Shown here piece after piece: positions 12,401 through 23,100 of a stretch of DNA of 64,000 nt. The position numbers and the translations under genes are program-made. The stretch is from the NCBI RefSeq assembly GCF_009389715.1, contig NW_024067919.1, forward strand, positions 83,501 through 147,500, written 5' to 3'. The DNA is from Phoenix dactylifera. Its lineage: Eukaryota > Streptophyta > Magnoliopsida > Arecales > Arecaceae. Within the stretch, counting starts at the first letter, position 1; each line of letters begins with the position of its first letter. Under the pieces are notes generated by a model. It was given only the letters and a program-made list of their open reading frames with translations. It was not told the origin of the DNA and did not search any database.

Positions 12401-13260
12401 TGGGCGATGTAATCCTTGTCGGCGGGTCGAGACGAACAACCACGGAGGTGGGGGATTGAGGGAGGCTGGAGCTAGGCCGGTGGGAGGTGGGTCCTTGGCT
12501 ATAGATGAAGAGGAATCGACCAAGGAGGAGGTGGGGATCGAGGAAAAGGACTGGGGAGGAGGGCCTAGGCACGAAGAAGAAGGGGAAGTAGCAATGGCGG
12601 TACGGCGAAGGATCTTGGGCGACGACAGTCATAGCTCACCGACGGGAGGCTGAAGCCCTTAACCTCAAACAGTTAGCATTCTGAAGCTTGCTAGCGAGGC
12701 AGTGGGTGGATCGAACTCGACAGACCAAGGCGCCGGTGTCGGTAGGTGCCCTTCGGCCTCGTCCAAACAGAGGAACAGAGTAGCAGAGGCATGGTGCCTC
12801 CGGCCCCCAGCCCTCAGCCTCACCATAGCAAAGGAACAGAGGTGTGGTGCCCTCGCCCATCCCAGCGCAGTGCCATCAGCCCTCAGCCTCACTGAATTGA
12901 AGGGCACTCACCGTACCCTCGTAACACAATTGCCTTGGCCTCGCCGGCGCAGCGCCCTTGGCCCTCAACCTCGCCAACCTGAGGCGTCCTCGAAATAGAG
13001 GAGCAATGCCCTCAGGTGGAGGAGAAAATGGGAAGAAGGCACTGGAGCGGGTGGATCTTGTTGTTTGAGTAGTCTCACACATGAAGTAAAAAGAAGGTAG
13101 GTGTGGCTCAATCAATCTTGCCAGTGGAATCGCCGGCAGTGCGAATCTCATCGTCATTGGAGGCGTCGGTCTCGTCGGAGAAGGCACTAGAGCTAGCGCC
13201 GGTGGTGGAGGAGGAGAGGAACTGGGGTCGAGGCAGTCGCGTGGAGGAGAAAGCTTGTAA
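12400..13260. other. GC-rich island, possible captured gene fragment
   Basis: Base composition jumps well above the surroundings. On the minus strand, 13257-13111 reads open for 49 codons as a Ser/Thr-rich stretch followed by an acidic one (SDETDASNDDEIRTAGDSTG) and then a stop. That resembles the start of a plant organelle-targeted protein, but there is no ATG in frame just upstream and I do not recognise the family. The rest (12660-13010) contains loosely repeated CCTCAGCCTCA-type units that make overlapping open frames on both strands, which argues against a real gene there. Confidence 0.25.
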
Positions 13261-13511
13261 TATTGTAATAAAAAAATAAGTTATAGTGTCTAATTGAAAT
13301 TTTTTAAAAATTTTGAGGCCGAAGTATTTTTTATCTAAATTTTAAAAAGATACCTCTAAATTTTTTTTCTTAGTTCTTCGAGCGTGACATTATCTATCCA
13401 CTTAGAAGATTGACTAATAAGATGAACCCTTCCAATGACTCCATATAACCCCCGAGTTCTCGACTTATTTTGGAGCCCGTTACTACATTGTTTTGCTACA
13501 TGACATCTTTT

Positions 13512-13889
13512 TTTTTTTTTGCTAAAAAAAAGAGGAAGAGGGGAGGAAGGGACAAGCCCACCCCCGCGTAGCAGCTTCCACTGGGGCCCCCACCCCGCCA
13601 GAAGAATGTTCGATGCGGGCAAACCGGATCGTGTATTGGGCACTCCGACCTATTTTACTTTTACCCTCCCCACCCGTGAGCCAGCTCGGTTATCCGACCC
13701 GACCCTCCGTGTGAGTACGTTACACCTGGCACCACCCAGGCTACCAGCCGACCAGTAGCACTTCCAGACTCCGTGTCCAGGCGTGGAGTATTCGGTCCCC
13801 AAATTTAATCGACGCCCGCGCGTTTCGAACCTGGAACCACTTGGTTAGAAGTAAACGCTCCGTTCCAACTGGGCTACCACCTGGATGGT
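13512..13889 (-). mobile_element. tRNA-derived SINE with perfect target-site duplication
   Basis: Read on the minus strand, the head has an A box TAGCCCAGTTGG (13876-13865) and a B box GGTTCGAAAC (13831-13822), the internal pol III promoter of a tRNA. The anticodon-arm region between them resembles a tRNA with TCT. The body is GC-rich. The far end (13512-13540) is an A-run next to a T-run. The 15-mer TACATGACATCTTTT occurs at 13497-13511 and 13890-13904 without mismatch. The length of 378 bp is at the long end for plant SINEs. The perfect duplication points to a fairly recent insertion. Confidence 0.88.
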
Positions 13890-14606
13890 TACATGACATC
13901 TTTTCGAGGAACCTCGAATGTCCAGCCTTCTGGCGGCCTTCTCTACTCTTGCAAGGGCTTTGGGTCACAGACAAAGCTCCACCTTCAAGTGTGGGCTTTC
14001 GACGTCTTTCCTTATTCTTGGAAACGATAACTCAAGGTCCAAACCGAGCATGCCAAAAAGGATATGCTGGCTCTTTGTTTGACTAGAGGGCATGCAATCA
14101 CTTAGCAAGATCATGGCCTGCTCATGCGACATGTAGGACGCCATTCGGCAGTCTAGGCCAATGATAGAGGTTCGATAAATGGTCAAGGACTTCACATTCC
14201 CAAGGAAAGTGAATTGGATTGTCTAGTGGTCAAGGACTTCACGTTCCCAAGGAATTAAGGAGATTAAGTTATAGCTAGTCCTAAGATGACGATAAAGAGA
14301 TACACAAAGTAGTACCTTCAGACTCCTTGGTGATAAAGTCGTACAAATAGCTATTCATCTAGCCGACTTGTACCGATCATTGACATGTTTATACCACTAC
14401 AAGAATTAAATTGTTTCTAAGATAAACCGAAATAAAGAGGATTAAGAGTCCAAAATAATTGGATTGTTATTGTTGTTGTTGTTGGAGTTGAATATGGGTT
14501 CCTAAAACCAACAATATTTTCTAAGTACCAAAAGGAAAAAAATACTAAACAAGAAGTACTAAATAGTTTTGTTCTTACATCTCACATCTTCTGAGAAACA
14601 ATAGCG

Positions 14607-14608
<2 letters not shown>

Positions 14609-14658
<50 letters not shown>
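14609..14658. repeat. (AT)n microsatellite
   Basis: An uninterrupted 50-bp AT run. Confidence 0.95.
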
Positions 14659-14662
<4 letters not shown>

Positions 14663-14729
14663 AAAACTATTATATTTTATCAATTACATAGTTTACAAAA
14701 TTATCTTTAATAATGTTTTTGAGGTGGTG

Positions 14730-16500
14730 ATATTACAAGATATCAAACCTTGGGAGAGATAAAGGACCCTGGGTGCCTTGATAGGAATCAGACTCTCAAG
14801 GGCTGGAGCGGCCCAATGTATTTGGTGGTCTAAGGCCGTTTTATCTTTAAGGCCTTTCCTGCAGTGGGCCGGCTTAAGAAGAATTCACAGAAGGACCTTT
14901 TTTCTTTAAGATAGACCTGCAGTGGGCCGGCCGATTTGAGACCTTTCATGCGGTGGGCTTTCTTTGGGCCGGAGCCTTAAACGACCGCCTCAGTCGCCTA
15001 AGAATTGGGCCGACCCTGCTCAAGGGAAAGGCTCGAGCAAAGTCAGGTTGGTGTGCATACTCACTGCCTTGCTCAAATCTATCTTACTTTTAAAATTGCG
15101 GACAATGAAGCTCTTGCTAGCTATAGCTCGAAAACCAGACAGAAGAAGAAGCATAAGAGTTCTGATGAGAAGGATAACAATAGCAATGATGGCTCGCCAT
15201 GGCCCTACCTCCTCTACAAACTCACTCCGCCACCAAAAGGCCAAGATCATGACGGTGGGGGCTAGTGCAGATTATGTGGGTTTGGGGGCTAATTAACTTA
15301 AAATACTCCTTAAGATTGTCTTGGACATCAATTTGCCGGCAGATAAATAGGCTAAATTATAAATAATTGTAGACAAAGGTAATGAAATAAGGAGAGAGAA
15401 GAGAAAGCTCCAATTATTAACCGGGTTAGATTGCATTTTAGGTTATTGACTAATTAATATTGTGTTTATACCATATCTTAACAATATAGTTGGAAGCTAA
15501 AAGCAAACACCACGTGGATTAAGTTTGATAAAATCAGAGTATGTGAGAATCACATGATTTTTACTGAGACTAGATTTAGTTCGGCTGTAAAATCACACTA
15601 AAGGGTGGAAAACTGGACCAAATAGATAAAATTCAGCTTTGATATGGAGAAGCGGGCCAAAAAGGTCAAGTCTTGACCATCAAAAATGATCGACAGAAGA
15701 CTAAGATGACCATACCAGTCTTAGATTTTCTACAACAGAAGATGCCATTTGTAGGTTCAATGAAGAAAATTTGTCAACACAAGCAATATCAAGATAAGTT
15801 AAAAGGCCAATAAGGCATGCTATCGGTCTGGTAGTTGAAGAATAAATATACATATGCGTAGCCGAACGATGGTTGACAACAGTTTCCAGAACTATTAGGA
15901 GTGGAGACTAGATATGGAGAGCAATCGTCCAAGTTGATAGTTATATTATTTGTGGACAGTTACTTTTATCTTTACATTTACCTTACTCGTTCATTCTAGA
16001 TATAGGCATAACTTAGCTTTCTACTATAGCTCAACGCTATATCCTTAGCATAGCCCAACCTATACTCTTCCACCATATCCCAACGCTAGTAGCATGCCCG
16101 CGCACGCATCCAGATTGTGCTTGGTCAAGCTTGGTGGCCCTTTTACCTCGACCAATTTTGGAGAATCCTAAGTTCCTTCGCTTGATCGAAATGGGACAGA
16201 AAAAGCGATATTTTCAATTTTCATAAAAACTAAAATTAGTTTTTTTAAAGAAAGTTGAAAACTGATGGATTATATTTAGCGACAATAGCGGCTGATGGCT
16301 TTTGTTTGGCTTGTTAAATTGGTAGAATTGGAATCCTCTCCAGTTCAGGGCGGTTATACTGGAAAGGGCTAATTCAGCAATCATGGCCATCCGAATTTGA
16401 TACAATGGCCATGATTCTATAAGCCTTATACCGGGCATTTTCTCATGCATAGTTAGAGCCCATGCAATCACAGCCATTGTACCATACTTGGAAGTCCATG
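14730..16500. other. intergenic stretch, possible retrotransposon debris
   Basis: GGGCCGG-type motifs at 14860-14980 precede a short open frame (15005-15265) containing KTRQKKKHKSSDEKD, a basic-acidic stretch with no recognisable domain. Further on (15300-16180) the sequence has the look of an old LTR region, but I find no matching second LTR, primer-binding site or pol motif, so no element is called. Confidence 0.25.
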
Positions 16501-17130
16501 AGTATTCAACTGGCTCTCTCTATTTGGTACTGAATTGAAGAAGGTCCGAACTCAAACCGCAAATCTACCCCTAACCTCATTGTCAACATCCAAACAGCAT
16601 CCAAAGTATTTTTTCAGTTGTGGACGGGCTCCCAGCTCCGTCCTTGCTACTTTTCTGTAAGCATTTGTTTTTCCTAAAGGGAATATAATCCACAACATCT
16701 TTAATCAATTTCCTCCTTTTTCTTTTCTTTTCCTTTCTCAAGAAGACTTTAATCCTCTTTCAAGCAACCCCCACCACAAATCAACCAAAAAATTCACATA
16801 CTTTCGCAAATATAGTTTTACTTCAGAAATTATTTATAAATATGTATAATTTTCATTACCTTATATGTAGTTTCAGATTGTGCACAACTTGTACGCAGTT
16901 GTTGTCAAAACAAAAAAATTGTCAGAAAAGTATTTCATCGACAGTATTGCAAGTCATGTAATTCTTGATTCCTGACACGGCAGTTCCATAGCCAGCCGTT
17001 AACCTCAACGTTACACCCACCACGCAAAGCAGGGAGGAGTCTCCCACCACTGAGAAAAGAGAAACAGAGACTGTGAGGAACCTGGGGACACCAGGGCCAC
17101 GACCTCTCTTCCTCCTCCTCCGCCGCCGCC

Positions 17131-20100
17131 ATGGCCGCCGCCGGCCACCACCTCGGCCACCGCTCCCTCCGCCCCTTCCCCAAAAGAAAAGGCTTCTCTT
17201 CTCCTCGTCCCAAATCCCTCGTCTACTCCACCTCCCCCTGCTCTTCCCGCGGTTATCTCACCCTCCGGATCCGGTCCTCCGCCGGTGCCGCCGGTTATGT
17301 TTCTCCGAAGATCCCTCCCATGGTGGAGCAGCCCGGGGGGAAGATGGTGGTGGAGCTGGTGGGGGCCTTCAACGAGCTCACGGAGAGGATGGGCGGCGCC
17401 CTCTCCACTTCCTCCTCCTCTCGTCTCCTCTTCAAGTCTCTGAAGCTCTCCATCCCACTACTCCAGGCGCTTCCCTTGGCCCCCGGTGGCCGCTCACCGC
17501 TCTCCCGTGCCCTCTCCGTCGCCTATCTACTTGCTGATCTCCAGGTACGAGTTTTAACTTAGAAAAAAAAATAATTTTAAAAAATAAATAGACCAGAATT
17601 ATCCTCATATTTTAAAAATCTTAAAATTTTTGTTCCTTCTTTCAAAAAAGTAGCGACTTTTTGAAAAGAGAGAACGTTGGTTTCTGAAATATTACGTCGC
17701 TTCAGTTTTCTGGATAGAGCCTAGACTCTACCGGAATTAATTCAAACATAATTTGATCTCTCTCTTTCTCACTGGTACCAAGTTTTTACTACGGTTATAG
17801 AGTTTTTCCACTCTTCAACTTTCTGTTTTCTATCTTTTTCTTATTTTCTGAGCATATGAAGAAGATCGCCGCAAGGCTGCATATAGGGGACAAATTATGT
17901 TCTTAAGATAGTGTGTATCACACCTGATCCAAGGAAGCTCTTTTCAATCTTCTGATTTTATTCTAACAGATTATTCCTATATAATATTTTTATAAAATAA
18001 GAATATAACAGTTTTTAGGCAAAATATTTCCAACACTCTGAATATCTGATATTACCCACTTAAAATGATTTCTTGGGGAAAAAATCATGCTATTATAATT
18101 TATTTTCTATTAAAAATTCATTCTTTAGTAGAAATCCATGTATTCCTCATTGCATTTTGTTCTTTTACTGAAATTGGATGAATAGATATGTTGGTAGCCT
18201 GGTTTTATTAGTAAATTATTTTGAGGGATGGAGTTCATTCTTGCTGATTCTGGGAATTACAGTCCACTTTGGTGTCTTCTCATGAGAAAACAGATTGGCT
18301 TTCTAATTCAGCTAATAAAAAGCTTTTCTCTGGTATATTAACTTTGCATCACTTTATGTAGAAAGAAAACTTTAGTAGACTAATTGTCACACGCCTGACC
18401 CAAGATCGCAAGTCGAAGGTCTTGACAATTGTCGCATATTCATAGAGAACTCTCCCCATAAGCATGCAAGGCATCTTATCACGATATCATAAAACAAACA
18501 GCAGAATAAATTTAAATAAGAAATGTTCAAACTTTAATTTAAATAACTAGAATCCAATTTTAATATCTCATAGAACTAACAATATTTAAAAAATCTTACA
18601 TCAAACTTTAGTTAAATCTTAATCTAAATTTAAAGATGTCAAATTCAGCCTCTAGTCACTCTCTTGATTATAACTCCGTGTCATCTTAGTTCTCATTATC
18701 TACAAAGGGTAAGATATGGAGTAATGAGTTAGACATCCCAGTAAGTAATGAACATTACAACCAGATTAATCAGACAATAATAATAATATGCTGAAATTAA
18801 GCATGCAAAGTACATCAATTCAAAATTAGATTTAAATACTATTATTATTTCAAAATTCAAATTTTTGTTCATAAATCATTTTTTTTCAAAATATCAAAAT
18901 TTTCTCGATAGCCAAAAACTATGACCACATCTAAGTGACATCGCATAACCCCCAATGGCAGTGTATCAAAGTGCCAATGTATAACCCCTAGTAACATGGT
19001 ATCTAAGTGCCAACGTGCAACCTCCATTGGCTGGGTATCGAAGTGTCAACATACAACCCCCACTGGCTAGGTATCAAAATGCCAACATGCAACCGCCGCT
19101 GATAGGGTATTAAACTACCAACGTACAAATTCCACTGGTAGGGTATCGAAACATAGTCTGGTTGCGAGTCCAAAACTGTTTTGAATTAAAATTCTTTTTC
19201 TTCTCAAAAACATGTTCAATATTCCAAAGCGTAAGATACACAAAATCATATGAGATCAAAATCAATCGAGTATAATCCATATTAAAACCAATACGTTCGA
19301 TCAAGCATCATACAATATTTTTTTAAAAAAAGGCATATATAATAATAAAACATTATGCATAAGTTCATAAATCAAGAATATTTCAATACATAAAATATAT
19401 AATTTGCCGATACATCTAGAAAAAAGTTTACATTACTAACCTTGCAAACAAAACCAAACTATAGGTCTAAATAATTTTGACAATCCATCTTAGAACATAA
19501 ACTCTGGCGAGTACTCAACAAAAATCTCCAATGAGCACCGTAGGCCAAGACCGTTGGAAATCAAGAGAAGGAGAAAAAATCAATAGTGGTCTAGCGATGG
19601 TGATCAGCAAAATCTGTCGACAGTGAGGCGAAAGGGGGTGGGGGGGTCTTTAAATAGTCATTGGAGGCTAGATTTTCTAGCTCCCATTGGAAATCAGGAT
19701 GGAGAAGAAGTTCGTCTCCTACTCTAAGTCGAGCAGGGCCCTATTCATTTTTTTTCTTTTCCGTCTCCTACTCCAACTCTTACATCTAGGCTAATCAAGT
19801 GGACTAGGCCCAGTTTCTTATTAGTTGGGCTGGGTATTACATTCTTCCCTCCCTAAAAAAAATTTGTCCTCGAAATTTTCTTACCGAAGTTTTCAAAATT
19901 TAAGGGTTATTGCCTCAAGCAACCTTCTAATTTCAAAAATAAATCTTTCGTCTTATTATTGTTCTATCAGCTTAAAAAAATAATTAAAACCATTACACTT
20001 CCATTGTGCACTCTGATTCAAACTCACCAACACACCTATGTCAAATATAAGTTTCTAAGTTATATTACAATCAACATAAATTAATGTCACAATATCCTTA

Positions 20101-23100
20101 GTGTCTACCCATCTACCCTCATACTATGTCTGACTTTATATCATAATTTATCCACTTATGCTCTGACACCATAATAATTATCACGCCCCTGACTGAAGAT
20201 CGCGGCAACCTCCGCATCCTCATAAAGAACTCTCCCCATAAGCATGCAAGGCATCTTATCACAATATCATAAAACAAGCAGCAGAAAAAATTTAAATAAG
20301 CAATATTTAAATTTTAATTTAAATAACTAGAATTCAATTTTAATGTCTCACGGAATCAACAATATTTAACAAATCTTCCATCAAACTCTAGTTAAATTCT
20401 GATCTAAATTTAAAGATGTCAAATTCAACCGCTAGTCACTCTTCTGATCATAACTTTGTGCCATCTTAGTTCTCGGATTTGTAAAAATAGTAAGATATAG
20501 AGTAATGAGTTAGACAACCCAGTAAGCAATGAAAACTTTAACCAGATTAATCAGGCAATAATAATAATATGCTGGAATTAAACATGCAAAGTATATCAAT
20601 TCAAAACTAGATCTAAACACTATTGTCATTTCAAAATTTAAATTTTTGTTCATAAATCAATTTCTCGATAGCCAAGAACTATGACCATATCCAAGTGCTA
20701 TTGCGTAACCCCCAATGGCTAAGTATTGAAGTGCCAACGTGCAACCCCCACTAGCAGAGTATCGAAGTGCCAACGTATAGCCCCCACTGTCTAGGTATTG
20801 AATTGCCAATGTGCAACCCCCAGTGGCAGGGTATCGAAGTGCCAACATGCAACCCCCACGAGCGGGTATCGAAATATAGTCTAGTTGCGAGTCCAAATTC
20901 GTTTTAAATTAAAACTCTTTTTCTTCTCAAAAGCATGTTCAGTGTTCTAAATCGTAAGATACACAAAATCATACGACATCGAAATTAATCGAGCATAATT
21001 CATATCGAAATTAATACATTCGATCAAGAATCATACAATATTTTAGAAAAAGGCATATATAATAATAAAACGTTATGCATAAAGTTTATACATCAAGAAT
21101 AATTCAATTCAAAAAATATATATTTTTTTGATAAATCTAGGAAAAAGGTTTACATTACTTACCTTGCAAACGAAACCAAACTATAGGTCCAGATAATTTC
21201 AACAATCCCTCTTAGAACCTAAAACTCTAGCGAGCGCTCAACTAAAATCTCGAATGAGCACCGCGTGCCAAGACCATTGGAAGTTAAGAGGAGAAGGAGA
21301 AGGAACCAACAGTGGTCTAGTGGTAGTGATTGACAAAACTTGTTGGCGGTGAGGTGAAAGGGGGTGTGGAAATCTTTAAATAGCCGCTGGAGGCTAGGTT
21401 TTTAGCTTCCATAAGAAATCGGGATGGAGGAGTTTGTCTCCTACCCCGAGTCAGAAAATGGCGCTATCCCTTTTTTTTTTCTTTTTCTATCTCCTACTCC
21501 AACTCTTACATCTAAGCTGATCAAGTGGAATAGGCCTAGTTCTTTATTGGTTGGGTTGGGTATTATACAAATAGTATTAAATGAAGGAAGATGACAAGAA
21601 AAACTTAACAAATCATCAATTTATGTCGACTTGGCATCAATTTGGGTCATAGCATAATTGAACAAAATTTGAGAACATTATGGAAAGGATAGTAGATAAA
21701 CATTTATGTGGATATATAAATATGTATTTTTCTGGGTCATTTTGCTGAAGTGGAATGAAAGGGATTTCTTCATCACATTTTAGATTTGAAACTCAATTGG
21801 CGTGTTTCACTATTGCTGTTATGAGTAAGAATGGACAACAATCAGTAGATAGAGCCATTCTTGTAATTCACCATCAAATAATTACTGACAAAACATATGT
21901 ATGCATAAAAGAGAAAGCATGGGCTTATCTTTGTTTTCTCTGGGGCTTTCATATGATCAAACTGAGTAAATTTGCAGATGGATGCAGAAGTTATTTCGGC
22001 TGGCATACTGAGAGAAGTCCTAAAGGCGGGGGCTCTAACCATGCATGATGTCAAAAGCCAAATTGGTGCAAGTACTGCTCATTTGCTACATGAGTGCTTG
22101 CGGATAAGGCACATTCCTTCAAAGGTTGACATCGTGGATGATGAGCATGCTACTTTACTGAGGAAGTACTGTTTGACTTACTATGACATTCGGGCAGTGA
22201 TTTTAGAGCTTGCTCTTAAACTTGACACGATGAAGCATCTTGATTTCCTTCCAAGATATCAGCAGCAGATAATGTCCCTTGAGGTTATGAAGATATATGC
22301 CCCTCTTGCCCATGCTGTTGGAGCAGGTGCCTTATCACTGGAGCTGGAGGACCTCTCGTTTCGATACTTGTTTCCCTATTCATATCTTTATGTTGATACA
22401 TGGTTGAGAAGCTATGAAACAGATTGCAAGCACTTGATAGATGTGTACAAGGAGCAGCTTCTCCAAGCACTAAAGGCTGATGCCGAGTTGGAGGAGATTG
22501 TGGATGGCATCTTGATTCAAGGTCGATATAAAAGCCGTTTTAGCACTATGAAGAAGCTATTGAAAAATGGATCTAAGCCACAAGAAGTAAATGATCTTTT
22601 GGGTTTGAGGGTTATCTTGAATCCTCAACCTGGTGATAGTATGCTGGAGAGGGCGCATAGGGCTTGTTACAGGACACGTGAAGTGATCCAAACCCTCTGG
22701 AAGGAAATACCCGACAGGACAAAAGACTACATTGCCAGACCCAAACCAAATGGCTACAGAAGTTTACATGTGGCTGTTGATATCAGCGAACAAGGAAAGG
22801 TTAGACCAATGATGGAGATACAGATACGCACCACGGAGATGGACTCATTGGCAGTTGGTGGAGCTGCATCCCATTCATTGTACAAGGGCGGTCTTACTGA
22901 TCCAGAAGAGGTGAGAAGCTCCTCACTTATGCAGTTCATTTATGTAATTTTCCTCATCAATGCAGTGAAACCAACTAATGATTTCCAAGAGTTTCAACTA
23001 AGGAAAATGAATTTCTGCATATTCTGATATGCTTTTATAGGACTATATCTATAACCTGTTACTCTAGATATGTGATTTGTTGGTGTCTATAGAGGATACG

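Larger units (their letters stand above)
18385..21569 (-). mobile_element. LTR retrotransposon reduced to two LTRs and a 337-bp interior, in CRSH intron 1
   Basis: Two direct repeats of about 1.4 kb (18385-19841 and 20179-21569) are similar throughout with scattered differences. On the minus strand each LTR begins TGTA(AT)ATACCCAGCCCAA or a variant and ends near GGCGTGTGACA. Beside the upstream LTR (20160-20171) the minus strand reads TGGTGTCAGAGC, one base from the common initiator-tRNA-Met primer site TGGTATCAGAGC. Beside the other LTR (19842-19862) it reads a purine tract, AGGGAGGGAAGAA. The element therefore points left and keeps both priming sites, yet no gag or pol lies between them. 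A TATTTAAAG TATA-like box lies in the LTR. No clean 5-bp target duplication is visible. Confidence 0.8.

Noticed and set aside
12636..13187. Several overlapping open frames on both strands
   Set aside because: They are a GC-composition effect in degenerate repeats; no frame shows a conserved domain.
13822..13876. Functional tRNA gene
   Set aside because: A and B boxes are present, but the acceptor stem is not closed and the unit continues into a SINE body with a target duplication.
17073..17537. Overlapping Pro/Arg-rich open frame over CRSH exon 1
   Set aside because: It is out of frame with the CRSH continuation and arises from GC-rich codons; the other frame splices cleanly to the family sequence.
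18950..19150. Possible CRISPR-like regularly spaced repeats
   Set aside because: Units are contiguous and diverged with no distinct spacers, and they sit within an LTR in a eukaryotic intron; this is a minisatellite.
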